Assembly: GCA_005281725.1 (NCBI GenBank) | Contig: SSBO01000009.1 | Span: forward strand, 2,798,006-2,862,005 | Length of the DNA: 64,000 bases | Origin: Wuchereria bancrofti | Lineage: Eukaryota > Nematoda > Chromadorea > Rhabditida > Onchocercidae | Direction: 5' to 3' | Shown: positions 34,101 through 49,100 of the stretch, piece after piece | Position numbering within the stretch: the stretch's first letter is position 1 | Layout: each line of letters begins with the position of its first letter | The notes under the pieces: model-generated | What the model saw: only the letters and a program-made list of their open reading frames with translations | What the model was told of the DNA's origin: nothing | The model's database searches: none | Made by a program: the position numbers and the translations under genes

Positions 34101-37100
34101 TGCCAATAATGAACCGCTCACGTTACGTGTTACTGCAGATGCAATACCGGAAGCGGAATTCCGTTGGATGTTAAATAATTTCGAAGTAAGACCAAGTCAA
34201 ACGGTTACTATTGAACACCTCGGATTAAATATTTCACAAGCTACATTCCATAATCCAATAAGTGGACGATACGAAGTGATAGCTACAAATGTATTGGGTC
34301 AAGATTCATGCTCTGGGAAAGTAATTGTTGATTACGCAGAAGAGGAGCAAATTGTTCCAATTCAACCAATCATAAGACCAATTATTCCTAAAATTCCTGT
34401 CTTTATAAAAGCATTACCAGGTGAAACACAATTATATCTTGATGAACAAGAATTCCGTCTTTCTGTATCGGTGCATGGTGAGCAACCGATTACATTCCGT
34501 TGGTTTGCAGATGGTAGTCTTTTGTCAAATAGCGTTGAACATCAAATGATTAATGATTTAGAAAACAGTACATTAGTTGTACGAAAACAAATCGTATGTG
34601 ATGTCGATTATGCGGTTGAAGTTTCCAATACTTATGGAGCTGTATGGTCTGAGACGACAGTAAGGCCACCGTCACCAACGACATCTTCCACTGCTAGCAC
34701 TGCTACTTCAGTGGAAAGTTCATTAATAGAAGTGAATGATACACAACCATCCTCACCACGTTATACTATTATCCTAGCCGATAAATATTTACAACAAAAT
34801 GATGAATTTACCGCACATGTAGCTATTAATGTGGAATGTAGTCCGTGTGAATTTTTCTGGACTCTTAACGGACGTGATATCCGTACAATTCCGGGATTTC
34901 ATATTGAATCTACATTTTATGAATCTACTATTTACGTCAAATCGATGTTATCAAAACAATCTGGTGAATTATCAGTTGTGGCGAGCAACAAATATGGTAC
35001 TGCAAAGTCAACAGCTAAAATCATCGTTCACCCATGTTAGTAGTCTTAGGATTTAAATTAATTTTGATAAAGTTAAAGGTTTTTTTGTTTTTAATAATGG
35101 ATATATGCTTAATTAATCTCATTAATATTTAAAGCTAACGTTTATTATTCTCGTATAACCGATTTTTTCTTATTATTTATCTAAAAGTTTTTGACTAAAA
35201 GAGTACTACAATAGTTTACCAGTATTTATTGCTATGATCATTTTATGTACAGTACATTATAGTATTTTATTAACATAGTAGAAGTTACAATGATTTCATC
35301 TAAAAATATAGTAATTTAAGAAGAGATGCACGCTATTCTAAATGTTTGAAGTTTTAATCATAATTATTACAATAATTATTTTATCTTAATTATTTTACCT
35401 TTATTCATGAAAAGGAATTACTTCTTTCTTTTCCATCTTAAAATTTTTTCACAAATTTTTAGAAGGAAAATAAAGAGTAGTTCATCAGTCAAAAGTGAAA
35501 TTTAAATTCTTCCATTGAAGTCATCATAAAAGTATTTTGTATTGCCTTTCAGTACGTGAAAAATCATATGAATTTATTTCGGAAATAGAAACTATACCAG
35601 CTGAACGACCACCACGAATTGTTTTACCTTTACGACCTTCCGTTTTTCGAGCAGGTAGATAATTGATCAGATTTTTTCATTTTCTATATTATTGTGATGC
35701 GTCAGGAAGTGCTACTATAAGGCAAACATCATTTAATCCTCCAATGTAATATACTAGAAATTATGAAGTTAACATTAATACTTTCTGTAATATTATCAAT
35801 TTTCAACCTGATTTTATGGTAAAATTAAATTTTCCATCTTCTCATACTCATTAATTTATAAAATATTTGAATTATTTTTCACAAATTTCATGTATATAAA
35901 TGTGTAGGTGAATCACTGGAATTACGTTGTCGTGTTGATGGTTTGCCACGACCGGAAGTATTCTGGACCAAGGATGGAATTCGTATTGATGATGAAATGA
36001 TAGAAAAAGAACTCATCATTCTTCAGTATCCGGATGGCAGACATGAATTAATTAATCCGCACTGTAAACCGGAAGATGCTGGTTTATACCAATTAACAGC
36101 ACGTAATATCCATGGATCCACGAATACTTCAGCTTATATTCATGTTGAAAGTAAGCAGTAAATGAGTAATTTTGTAAGATGGAATTTTTTGCCAGAACTT
36201 TTTTTATGGTAAAATGTTGCAAAAAAAGAATGAATTAATTGTATGAGTTTTATAATTGTATTATTTAAATTGTAATTTCAAATTCTTTAGTTACATTTTA
36301 CTTTTTAATAAAAAAATATCATTTCAGAGAAAGAAATAGTAGAAACGACAACAACAGAAGCGGTAGAAATTTCAGCTTTCAATTAAAAAAACTCATAAAA
36401 AAATTTATCAATGTTATGCAAATTTAATTTTCTCCTCAACAAATTTCTCACTGTAATAGAATTGTTATACAAATATTTTTTATGCTGGTCATATGATAAT
36501 TAATTATTATACTAGTGATAATTTAATTTAGTTCAATTTTTCGAGTTATTCAATTTTTCAATTATCTAATTTATTTAGAGAGGTGAAATTCATGAAGTGA
36601 TTCATGGAGGAGTATCAAAGCCACGATTCAGTAAGGTAATATCGAAACAGTATGAGGATGATATGATTGTGAGTTGTAAAGTGATAAGCGAAATACCAGC
36701 AGTGGTGTCGTGGTTTAAGGATGGACAACGTCTCTATCAAACTTACAAGTATCGCATGCAAAAATTATCTGACAACACGTATACGCTTACAATATGCAAT
36801 GTTGACAAATGGGATGAAGGTATAATCTATCTGATATGATTAAATGAAATGAATAATCAGTGATAAAAATAAACAGTAAACATGGAAATGAAGAGAAAAC
36901 TGATTGTAAATAGATGAATAACAAAATTAAACATGATAAGTTCATTGGTAATTGGTATTTCATAAATAAATTAATTGGTCCTACAAAATATTGTTCTTTT
37001 TTTTTGTGCATTTATTTTATTAATTTTATTTTATTAAGTATAGAAATTTATTTAAGTATTAAAAAGAGATAACATTGATAATAATTTCTCATTAATTTCC

Positions 37101-40100
37101 TGTATAATAAGAAATAAATTTTGCTAAAAAAAAATATGGCATACTGTGGAGGTTATAAAAAATTTTTCTATTCTAGGCTCATATACATGCCGTGCTGAAA
37201 ATGCATATGGTAGCTCAGAAACAAGCATGTTTATGCGACCTTTTGTTAAAACCCGAGAGATAAGCGAGGAGATATTGGTTGAAGAAAATGATAGTGAAGT
37301 AATTGGATTACAGGATAATATTGGCTATGTGAAGAAGGTATGCAATATCTTATATAACTTTTAATTGTTTAAAATAGTTCTAAGCATTTATAGAGGAGAA
37401 ATGCTGAATGATAAATTATACATAAAATTATAAATAAGCTTAAAAAAAAACAAATTTTAAAAATGAAAATTTAAAGGAGATGAATAGGAGGCTTAAAATA
37501 TGATTTAGTTTAATTTGATATTCTATGAAAGTTTTGTTTAAAATGTATGTCTTAAAATTTAAAATAAATTTTTTCAGAAATACACCGATACAACGGTTAA
37601 AGTATCAGTAGAGCCTGAAGTAAGCGGTAGTCAAGAAGTATACAGTCATACGGCAGAACTACGAAAAACCGAAGGTTTAATTACTCATTTTTTAATGTTT
37701 TTAGATTCAATTACATTACTTCCTATAAACTTAAAATAAATTAATTTTAGCAGAATATAAGCTATTGGTAAAAGTTGCCGAAATTGTTGCAAGTAAATTA
37801 GTCGCTAAAGTAATAATCGATGAAGCGATAAATGTAGCACTGAGACGAATGAATGTAGTAGCAGTTGAATCTAGCGAAGAGGAAGAATTTGAATCAATCA
37901 ATGAACAGCAGCCATGTCCACCAAGGTTTGTTGTAGTGGAAATAAATATTATTTGGGAGAGATTTGTTGATCTCCGGGAGATTTGTTTGATGTAGATGAA
38001 AATATGTGGAATAACACAAGAATATAATATTCCCTTTATTAAAATAAAATTTGTAAAGATTGAGGTACTAAGTCGAGGAGATCCTTTTTTGGTTGCGCCA
38101 TTTGTTTTAGCGCAACATATATAGAGAGATATATTGTTGAACTGGGAGTGGTGATGATAGATTCTTTGTTAGGCTTTAGGGATAGTCACAGTCATAATGT
38201 AAACAAAGAAAGGGAGAGGTAATATAAGATTTGAATATGAAGTAGGAAACAGTGTGTAAAGGGTTTACAAAACAAAGAGTTATTTTTTTTGCTTTCATTT
38301 ATATTTTTATTTTTAATATTTTGGAGTTTTGCAATACTAAATTTTTTTCGCGATAAAATATGCTTATAATTGGCATATTTAAAATGACATTTATGATATG
38401 TTTTAGAATTAGAACAAAAAAAGAGAGAACATTAACATATCGTATAATTTATAGATTTGAAACGAATATCGAATGTTATACGGTTGACATTGGTGATGCT
38501 GTCGTGTTGCATACCGATATTGGTGGATATCCTCAGCCAAATGTTGAATGGTATTTTGGTGAGCAAAAACTTGAACAGTCTGAGTAAGTTGAAAATCATT
38601 CCATACATATATATATATATATATTGATATATTCAATTAAACTGTATAATATTATAATATTTAATCCAATTTTATATAATATTTAATTCAATTTCTTATT
38701 TTTTTTTAATTCTCCATTTAACGTTCTTTTAAATTTAGTAATTAATATAAATCTAAATTAATATGTCAAATATTTTCAAAAATTTTTAAATTTATTTAGT
38801 CTGAATTAATATACCAAATAGTCTTTAAATTCAAGAAATTGAAGTATTTACTAATAATATAGATTTAAATTATATCACATAGTTTTTAAATTCAAATATT
38901 TAGTGATATAGATCTAAATTTAATTACTCGTTTCTTTCTCTTTTTTTTAAACAAATAAGCCGAATTCATTTGAAAGGTTAATTCTGATGCAAGAAAATGA
39001 ATTGAAGGATTTTATCTCCGCCATCTCACAACTTCATAATTTTCTCGTCGTTCTGAATCATTATAATTTATAGAAACCTTTCTTCCAGACAAATTGAAGT
39101 GAAATATGTGAATCATCAAGCCATATTAAAAATTAAGAATGTGGAAAAGAAACATGAAGGCATTTATTACTGTCATGCGGAAAACGATTACGGAAAAACG
39201 GTTTTGCCATGCAATTTACGCGTGACTGATACCACCAATGGTACATTTTTGTTTTATAAACTATGAAAGTGGTGTTTTTCCAATGCTAGGATTAAATCTG
39301 AAATTCAAATAATTTTTGATCGATCAGTAGGAGTTGGAAATATCAAATGCTAATAGTATCAGCAAAATGAGAAATCATATAATATTTGCGCCATAAAGAT
39401 GAAAACATCTTTGTAATAGCATTTGACTTTGTGTTATCGATTGAAACAATCGTTTGAATGTTACAGATTGGTCCGAATCCACGCATAAAATGACTCGTAC
39501 TCCGCTGATTTACACTTTATCAGAAACTGAGGCGGAAGTATCTTCAAATGTTCATGTCACTCACGCTGCAGAATCCTACGATCATTATTTCTCCACTATT
39601 CAACCAGAAACTTTTGCATTGGGTTATTCATGTCTTGCATCAACCAGTAAAATTCATGATGATTCCGTAATCATAACACGTGAATTGATGCAAAAAATGA
39701 TTGAAAGAGAGCAAGAAGTGGCGGAAGTGATGCTGAACGTAAATGTTGAACGTACACCGTCAACTTTCAAGCATGATACACGTATTTTGCAATCAACAGA
39801 TGAAAGCGTTACCATATGTCAACGTGAACCACAATCTACGAGAGCAGAAGAAGTAATTCAAACTAATGATATACTTCTAATTGGTGATCAACGTGTTCTG
39901 CAGCAACATCAATTTGTGGTTAATGCCATAGCAACAGTTGTGTTCGAGAAGCCACCACAGCGAGCTCTTCATGAAATTACCTGCTTATACGATGACAAGG
40001 TTATCAGTATAAAATTTTCTAGAATTAAATTGATAATGGTAATTAAAAATAGAATTGAATTAGAATTTTAAAAACTAGACTTGTTGGATATTGAATAAAA

Positions 40101-43100
40101 TAGATGCTTCCACATATTGCATAGATAAATGAGCTTATATTTGAACATATTAGTAAGTAAACTGTTTCAGTAAACTAATAAATTACTTTATCGTTAACAT
40201 TACAACAAATTTTATCATTTAAATCTTATATAGAATGTTTCAAATTGCGGGGTATTAATATCTCATTGCTCTATTTTAAATTTATATTAATTGTAACTAA
40301 TCTACTATCTCTGATTATCATTAGTTACAATCATTCTAGGCTTATGTAAGCAAAGAGAAAGTTCATGCTGTTAGTACAATTGATCTTAAAAGAATTGAAA
40401 TTGTCAATGAACTTATCAGTACCATTATGGCTACAGAGGTTTCTAAATTCTATTCTTTCAACAATTTTCCTAAAACACTTCAGCAAATAATTAGTACACT
40501 GAAATTTTGTTTTGCTGTTTTATTCTTTTACCGAAATTATAGAGACTTTAAAATTTTTTATGATTTAATTTAAAATAATATTACATCAACTATAATTATA
40601 ATAAATACAGGAAAAGTTCCGTGAAGCATATGCGGAAGCAAACGTTGACGTAAGATGTCCGGATGCCATATTTGATCATTTCATAAAAGTTGTTGAATCA
40701 GAACAGGAACATCTCAGCATACATTTGGTTGCACCGATACTTGTAAGAAATCTTGCAACTTCCGATTTTCACCTACAACAAAAATCGGAATCATTGCATG
40801 CAGAATCAGTATTTATTGAATATCCGAGAAAGAATGCTACAGCTGAACAAAGAATTGTTATACTTCAAAGTTCATTCCAAAAATTCAGCGAAGCTATTAC
40901 ATGGAACTTGAAAAAGGTTTCTATTACTCAATCTTAATTCATGTAAACAAATGAAAATAAAAAAATAATAAAGTTTTGTTTTTTTACTTTGTTGAATCAC
41001 TCTATGTCTTTTATAAGAGAAGAGAATCTTTTTTGCGTTTATGTTAAACTTATTGCTTTGAATGTAAAAATGCGCTTCACTGAATAACTGAATAATTGTA
41101 ATGAAAATATAAGCACTATTTTAGTTATTTTTTGCAAATAAATCATTGTGTATGTAAATTTATATTATATCAATAAGGAAGCTAACTGTTCATTAGTGAT
41201 AACGGAGATTTTATCACTAGTGAATTATCTATCATTTAATTTTACTGTAATTTAAGGGTAGTTTTCCTTTACAGTTTTTGTTAATTTTACAGTTCAATCT
41301 TAAATAATTTCTTTTACTCTTTAGATTTCTAAAGAAACAACAGAAGATGATGTAACAGTAGCACATGCAACTATTAAAGTATACAAACCGGAAGAGATCG
41401 GTGAGTATGTAACAACAGTTGTCGATACGAGGAGAATGGTTCCGGAATTACTTGCTATTGCTGCAGCAGCTAGCAAGCTTAAGGTAAATAATTCTTAAAA
41501 ACTAATTTTCTAAAAATTTCAAAATCATAATTCAATTTATAAACTTTGACAACATTGATCGTTATTTTTTTGTGTCTTTTAAATTTTTTGGTCATCTTAC
41601 TTATGGTTTACTTATCTTACAGATTTTTTGATTAACTTATACCTATTTAGTTTTTGAAACATTTCATATTACAGTGTCTATTAGTACTGTAATGTCAAAT
41701 GTTTTCAGAAAATTTCCTGAAATACGTATTAAAATATTTTTTTGTAAACTGATCAATTTTAGCTTACCAGCGTTTTTGTAACATTCACTAAGAAAGGTGA
41801 TGTGGCACATCAAGCGCTTGTCATCGAATATGAAAGTTTTGTGGAAGATGAAGCAACTTTAAATGTTGCTATGCTTACTGCTCCTGGATTTCACTCGAAA
41901 CAGGTAAAATATATCAAATATCTGATCAAACAATTTTAATTTCTAACTTTTATTGCATTTCATTAACAACAGTTTTATCAAAAATTTTTAAATTTTAAGG
42001 AAAGTATTTGGTCGTATGAAAAGAAATATGAAAAATCTGAAGAAACTGAAGCAAATGTTATAGCTGTTTTTGTGGAAGTTAATGCTACATGTCCAAATCA
42101 GGTGAGATTTTTTGGAAATCTCAATTATAGGAAAAAGTTAAATCATAAAAACGATATTTCTTCTTTAACTAGCTAATTTTTTTTTTTTTAATTAAACTCT
42201 TTTCTTGAACATTCTGCTTATCTCAACGAAAATAAAAGGGAAAAACATTAACATTGAGAATTGTGTAAAGGATAACTTTTATTTTATTCCAATAATAATA
42301 ATTTATGTTGGATCGGAAAATATTACATAATAAGTTTGCTTATATTCCGATAATGATAAACATTTGATAAGTTAAACAATAATAAATGAAACAAATAAAT
42401 CTTATTATAATAAGAAAAAAGAAAAATTCATATTTTTACATATTTTTAAATACTATTTAGATGATTGAACTGATAGCATCAGTTTGTCTACCGCCAACAG
42501 TTCATGGTATTACGGATTTAACTCATTCTTCACAACCTTTCGAACCACCATCTATTTCATGGTCCGAATCATCATCCACAGGTTGACATAATTATCTTCT
42601 TTCTCACTATCACTGTTCTTATTATTATCATTGTTGTCTTAGATAATTTGAATATTTTAAAGTATAATAATTTATGTTTCTGAATTTATTAAATGTTAAA
42701 AGCATTAAATGGTTTATTTCAAAATCAAATAAATAATAGGAAAGATTTGTTTGTTCTAATAATACAACTGAGATATGCAAGAGTAAAAAAGAACTTTTTT
42801 AACTATTTTTTTTTAAGGATTATTTCAAGTACCAAAATTTATCAAAACATTGGAAAATACAACAGCAATAGTTGGACAATGCCATCAATTCAAATGTATT
42901 GTTAGTGGTACACCAGCACCAGTGATACGATGGTATGTGGATGGCGACATCATTCATAATTCCGAGTGAGTGCTTCCTCTTTTTCATCATTTCAAATAAT
43001 TCGAGAAGTTGCTATTGAAATAAATGTATTTTAGATCATTTTTATTCATTGTATTAATGTAAACATATATTAGCTCTGAAATATAGTCTTATGAAAATGA

Positions 43101-46100
43101 TATTCATAGATTAGCATCTGTATATTTTCTATAAATTGGCTTTAGGCTTAGCATTTTTTGACTACCTCAATTTTATTGTTGTAAGCATTTTCGTTTATTT
43201 GAAACTTTAATATGGAATATCATTATGCTTCAGTTTTACCAGTCATTGTCTTCATATAATAATGTGTAAAGTAACTAAGTTAAATTTTTCTAAATTTATT
43301 CACTAATTTAAATGTTTCTCTATCATTTCTCAGATATTTGTTATCAGTACCGACAATGTATTTTTACATTTACCTTTTTTAAGCATTTATCAAATTATCT
43401 ATGAAGACGGTGTTTGCATTCTGAAAATTCGAGAAGTTGCGATTGAAGATGAAGGTGAATACAATTGTGAAGCAACTAATGATGCTGGTCGAGCGATCAC
43501 AAAATGCTTCTTACAAACTATCAGTTAGTTTATTTTTTAGGCCTCAATCGAACAGTTCTATTCGTATCTATTTTAGAAAAGAGAATTTTTTTTTAATTTT
43601 GAATGAAAACTTTTTGGTTAGATTAGAAATATTTAAATTAAGGAAGTGAAATTGATTATATATTTTTTGAAGCACAGTAATTCAAAAACTGGAAATAATT
43701 TCATGTTTTTGAAATAATTTATTAAAAAAATGATCGATGATAATTGATAATAATTTGATCAGCAGATGTGCTGTTACAAAGTACAAGATTTAAACGTTAT
43801 AAGTGATGGTATGAAGTGAAAATTACGTCAGAGTAATTTCGTTTTGTCGTTCTTTTTAAATATCTATGAATTTTGCTACCCAGGGTATGGGCAACAACTT
43901 TATTACAAGCATTGATAATTGCATCTAATTCTATTCTCGATTTTATTTTATTTTTTCAATCATTCTCTTCATAACTATTCAAGAAATCATCTATCAAAAT
44001 CTGTAATCATTGATTATGACTCTTCTTAAAATAGACTCTGGAATTCATGTTAATTTTTAAAAATGAAAATTTTCATTTGATCTTTTTTTACACTCCTTCA
44101 TGCTTTTCCTTGTTTTAGAGCAGTTTTAATTACAATGACTAGTTATCCTTTTTATACTTTTTTTTTTGCTTTATTTCTTCATTTGTTACGTTTAAGTCTC
44201 GTGTCTTTCACGCGGCATTTCTGCTCACGTTTCCTTATCCTATCACAATTATAATTGAAATCAATCATCAAAACAATAGTAATACTTTTTTTTGGATGAC
44301 AACATTCTTAATTTTGCATTATTTCATGATATTAAATTTGTATAGTAAAAAAAATAAAAAGTAAATTGTAATTTTAGATGATATTGAAATTTTTCTGCTT
44401 ACTCATCCATTCAGTATTACTATTGCGCTTACAAACAATTCTTTTTTTTTCTAACCAAGCATGTTAATAAATCTGTTTTTAGAAAGAAAAGCAGATATTT
44501 TTACTGCTTTCTAACAATATTAATTTTTTTTTTCTTTTTTTGCTAAAAATAACTTTATGTTTTTAGCTGAAGCTGATGTTTTGAAATACCAGCAACAATC
44601 CATAATTGAAAATATAGTATACAGCAACAATGGCAGGAATAACAACAACAATAACGACAATTGCGCATTTGTGGATAATAGTTCATCTAGTAATATTAAT
44701 GGGATAATGTATCAGAATCATAATGATAGTTGTAATAGTTTAGGAGAGGTGAATGGTAATCATCGGAAACAATTTCTTATAGTTAATTATGAGTTTGCTC
44801 GAAATGAACCAGTAAGTGCTGAGACAGCGGTAATTGTGACACGTTATATTGCGCCACAGAAAAGATTGCCTAAAAATTTGGCATCAGAGGAGCGAAGTTT
44901 TAATATTTCTGTTTTTCTGCCAAATGCTGCAGTGAAGTGTGATTTTGTTTGGGCATCAATTAATTGCGAAACTGTTGCATTGCATTTGAAATTATCACAC
45001 CAAACGAATGATTTTATGATTCAAAATTTTCTACCGCAACAAATTGAGGAAGCTTATTTGTTGCTCTCTGTGAGAAAATTAATATTTGAAAATGTTTCCT
45101 TTGCAATTTGTCAACCATGGGAGGAAATTTTATTGCTAAAAAAATCTGAAAATGCATTTGCCTGGGATAATGAATTTTGTCGATCACAAAAATTACGATT
45201 GGAAATCTTTATCAAAAATTCTACCGAGAATATTTGTAGCAAAAATGAACTTATGGAAAATATTGCAATGCAAATGCTAGTTGATACTGTTAGAGAAGAC
45301 GATGCAACAAATTTAACTATTCAAGAAAAATCAATACCTCAAATGAAAGAAAGTGTTAGTGAGTTGGAAATTGCAAGAAATGAGCAAAACATTCGCTACA
45401 AAGATGAAGAAGAAGAAGAATCCGGAATTCCGATTATTCTTGAAAAAGTCACTTGTAAAAAGGAAGATGATGCTGATATTCCACTCAGTGATGACAACAA
45501 TCAGTTCAAGCATAAATTATTTCGACATACATCTGAAGTATCTGAAGTGTATCCCGGAATCAGTAGCAAAACTTTAGCTGCAATTCAACGATATGTAGAT
45601 GAATTGTTTGATTTTGGCTCCGCTGTACCAGTACCTACAATTTCTACTGATACGAGCATTTACAAACAAAATGATATCAATAAATTGGATACTACAGGTG
45701 ATCAGATGGAAAATGACCTGTTTAAGGATTTTGCTAATGACGACTATTTAAATGATTCATTTTGCCAAAAATTAGAATATATTGAAGCAGTTCAGGATTT
45801 ACCGATACCTGAATTAACTTCAGCAAGCAGTCATCTTGCAGAGAATGTCGCACCGTCTGACTTAAATTCAAATCCAAATTTCAAAAATATGGTGCTTAGT
45901 AAAGAAAGCATTGAGCCTGATCCTATAATGGTAACTAGATCATTAACATGTGAAGTTGATTACAATTCAGATGACAATTCGAGACAAAATCTTAGCAATC
46001 GTGAAAGTAAAGGAAGTTATACTAAGTTAGATGCTTGCAATAGCCTTAATACATTGGACAACATACAATTACATTCTCATCTTACTACAGAAACTTATCC

Positions 46101-49100
46101 ATTGTATTTTACAAGTTCGATAGAAAGCACAGATGCTGCTGCAACTTTTGATGCCAGCGAAGAATTTGAAGTCTTCACTGCTTCAACTAATCCTAAACAT
46201 AATGAGAGTTATTCCACATCATTACCTATGCCTTTAAGTGAATGTAACCATTGTGTATTGGAAGTTGATTATACAAAATCTTCCATTGTTAATCCGGAAA
46301 TTGTTGATGGCTCAACTTCAAATACCAAAATTTCCGGAAAAGAATCACTTTCAACTCATAGCCCTGCTGCCAACGAATTATTATCAAAGATTAAAGTAAT
46401 TGATGAAGTTTGTAGAGAAATTGAAAATGAAATTGAAATGAAAACAGAAGATAACGAGGAAGTACTCCAAATTGAACGTGCGATATATGATATATCGGAA
46501 CGAATAGAACATCAGCAATCTTTAACAGAAGCTCAAGCAGAAGCAAGTGAAGAACTTCTAAAAACGATACTTGAAAATATTATCAAAAATATTGGGCAAA
46601 ATAGTATTACCAAAACAATAGCTGCTTATAAAAGACCAGTTGTGTTATTGCGAGAAAAGTTGACAGATTTGGAAGAAACATTGAAGAGAGAAGAATTAGA
46701 ATTCAATGAATCATCGATGAAAAGATCAATTCCGGAGGTACAATCCACATTATCAAAATCATTTAGTGTTGAAGATGAATGTGTCAAATCTATTGAAGAA
46801 TGTTCAATTGAGAGAGAAATTCGTGGAGCATCATTATGCACATTGCAAGAAATTGGAAGTATCAATAAGCAAGAGATTAGAAAGATGACACCATTAACAT
46901 CAAATATTAAGGAACAACTTCAAAGTTTGGAATGTATGCTTGGAGAAGTTGAGGAGGAGGCGGAAGACGAAGAAGGTATGAAAGAATTAACTGATGCTAC
47001 TGCTGCTGCAGAAACTGAAACTATCTTCCCGGTATATACCGATGCTAAGCAACATGAAGTGCATAATATTCTGATGCAAATCAATAATGAAATAAGTATT
47101 ATCAAACGTTGCTGCCAAAGAAATATCTCAAAGACAAGCATTGATGCTGCAGTTGGTTTATTGCACAAAGTTCGCAATAATGTTTCTTCAATGATTGATC
47201 TAATATCAGTGTATCGAAAAAGACTCGGGAAGAAATCATCTACTGAGAAAGGATTAAATGTTAGTAGAGAAGGAATGAAATCATCGAAACGATCAACTCA
47301 TCATTTATCACCTTATTCCAGGACTGGTTTCTTTTTTAAAACAGATGCTTCGGTTAATTTATATTTTGTAAAGCGTGAAGAATCAGAAGTTATCAATGCT
47401 ATTGTCAAATTGTTTAGTTTATCTGACAAATTTGGCAAACAATTATCAGAAAGTGAAAATTCTCAAATTTCCACGTATGATGATGCAATTTTTGATGATA
47501 AAAACAAGACTTTAGAAGAGATAAGAATTGATCCACTATGGACAGCTGTTTCGGAATCAACCATCAACAAGGATGAAGTTTTCTCATCAAATTCTATTGA
47601 TCCACAAGCTAATTCATTTTCACTTCATTCTGTTCAAGAAGCAATTCCTGTTCGGCCTCCACGAAAATCAAGAGAAATGAGTCAGCAAGGAGTTAGTTCA
47701 CCATTATCACCGCCACCAATTCCACCATTTCGCATGAAGAAGCAACGGCCAAAATCATGTGATAATTATGGAAATTCCCTGATTCGACCATCCTCTTCTG
47801 ATATGCCAAATTATCATCCAATGCCTATTATGACAACGAATATACAAACGGAGGATGAAAAAGTGTTGCAGTTAGATGATATAGATTATGTCGATGATTG
47901 TTCAAAGCTAATGAATTTTACGAATATGAATGATTTAAGCGTTTCAATACCTAAACAAAAATCTGAAACATTTGATGAAAGAAATATCAGTTATGAAGGA
48001 ATTATCAAAAAAGGAAAAAGCTTTTATAATTGTTCGTATATTTGGCCATCTAAAGAAGCATACCACATTTTATTGGAGATATTTGATGAATCTAATTCCA
48101 TACAGCTTTTATGTGAGGATTCTGACTATGCACCTGAATCCGTTATGCATTCATTATTTCTATTTGAGTCAATAGATAAGATTGAAGAAGAAACTGACGA
48201 AACACTTTTGCAAACATTTGAAGATTTATCAGATATGAATATAAGAAAAGCTGAAACTATTACTGAAAATGCTACAAAACTGGACGAAAATTTTAGTCTG
48301 CTGAAAGATGAAAGGAAGGATGAGAAGAATTCTACAATATTTGAATTCGATGAAAATTACAATGAAAATACTTCGAAATATCAAGTTTGTTTAGACCGAA
48401 ATATAAATGAAAATTCGAAATCAATCGATAATCTAAGAAGTAGTACATCCGAAAATGCTCTTTTTGAAAGCATTCAGAAGCCGACACAACATTCTCATAT
48501 TTTCTTGGATACAAAAGCACACGAATCAACTGTAATAAATCCATTAGAAGATGAAGCAAATTCTTTGCATGAAATTGAATCAATTGATGATAAAGATGAA
48601 ATTTTGGATGAATTAGATGATCTAATGGTAATATGCAATCCTCATGCCAGTATTATTGATGGCATTGATTTACTGCCAACAATAATGGAAGATAGTGAAA
48701 ATTCTAAACTTGCAAATTCATTCATGTCTGTTAGCACAAATACAGTGATTGCTAATGTTGATATGCAAGAAATAAACAATGATATTGAAGATGGAGAAGA
48801 AAGTGATATTACAGCAACATCAACATTAGAATCAACGACGACAGGATTGAGTAATAGAATCACTCAGAATTTGCTTAATAAATGTGACACAGATGATGTC
48901 AACTATTTGGATAATTACAAGCGAAGAGTAATTGTAGTATGTGAAAGTGATGCTGAACAAATGTCAGACGAAATTACAATCAATATATGCTATAAGAAGC
49001 CATCAAATAAGCTTAAAGTGGTAGCAATCTTATCACCTGAGATAGGTGCTAAAGCTGAAGCATATACGGTTATTGGTGAAGATTTTGATGTCCTAGTTGA

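Noticed and set aside
46626..47177. Minus-strand Ser-rich frames opposite the 5.6-kb exon
   Set aside because: Shadows of the acidic plus-strand coding sequence.
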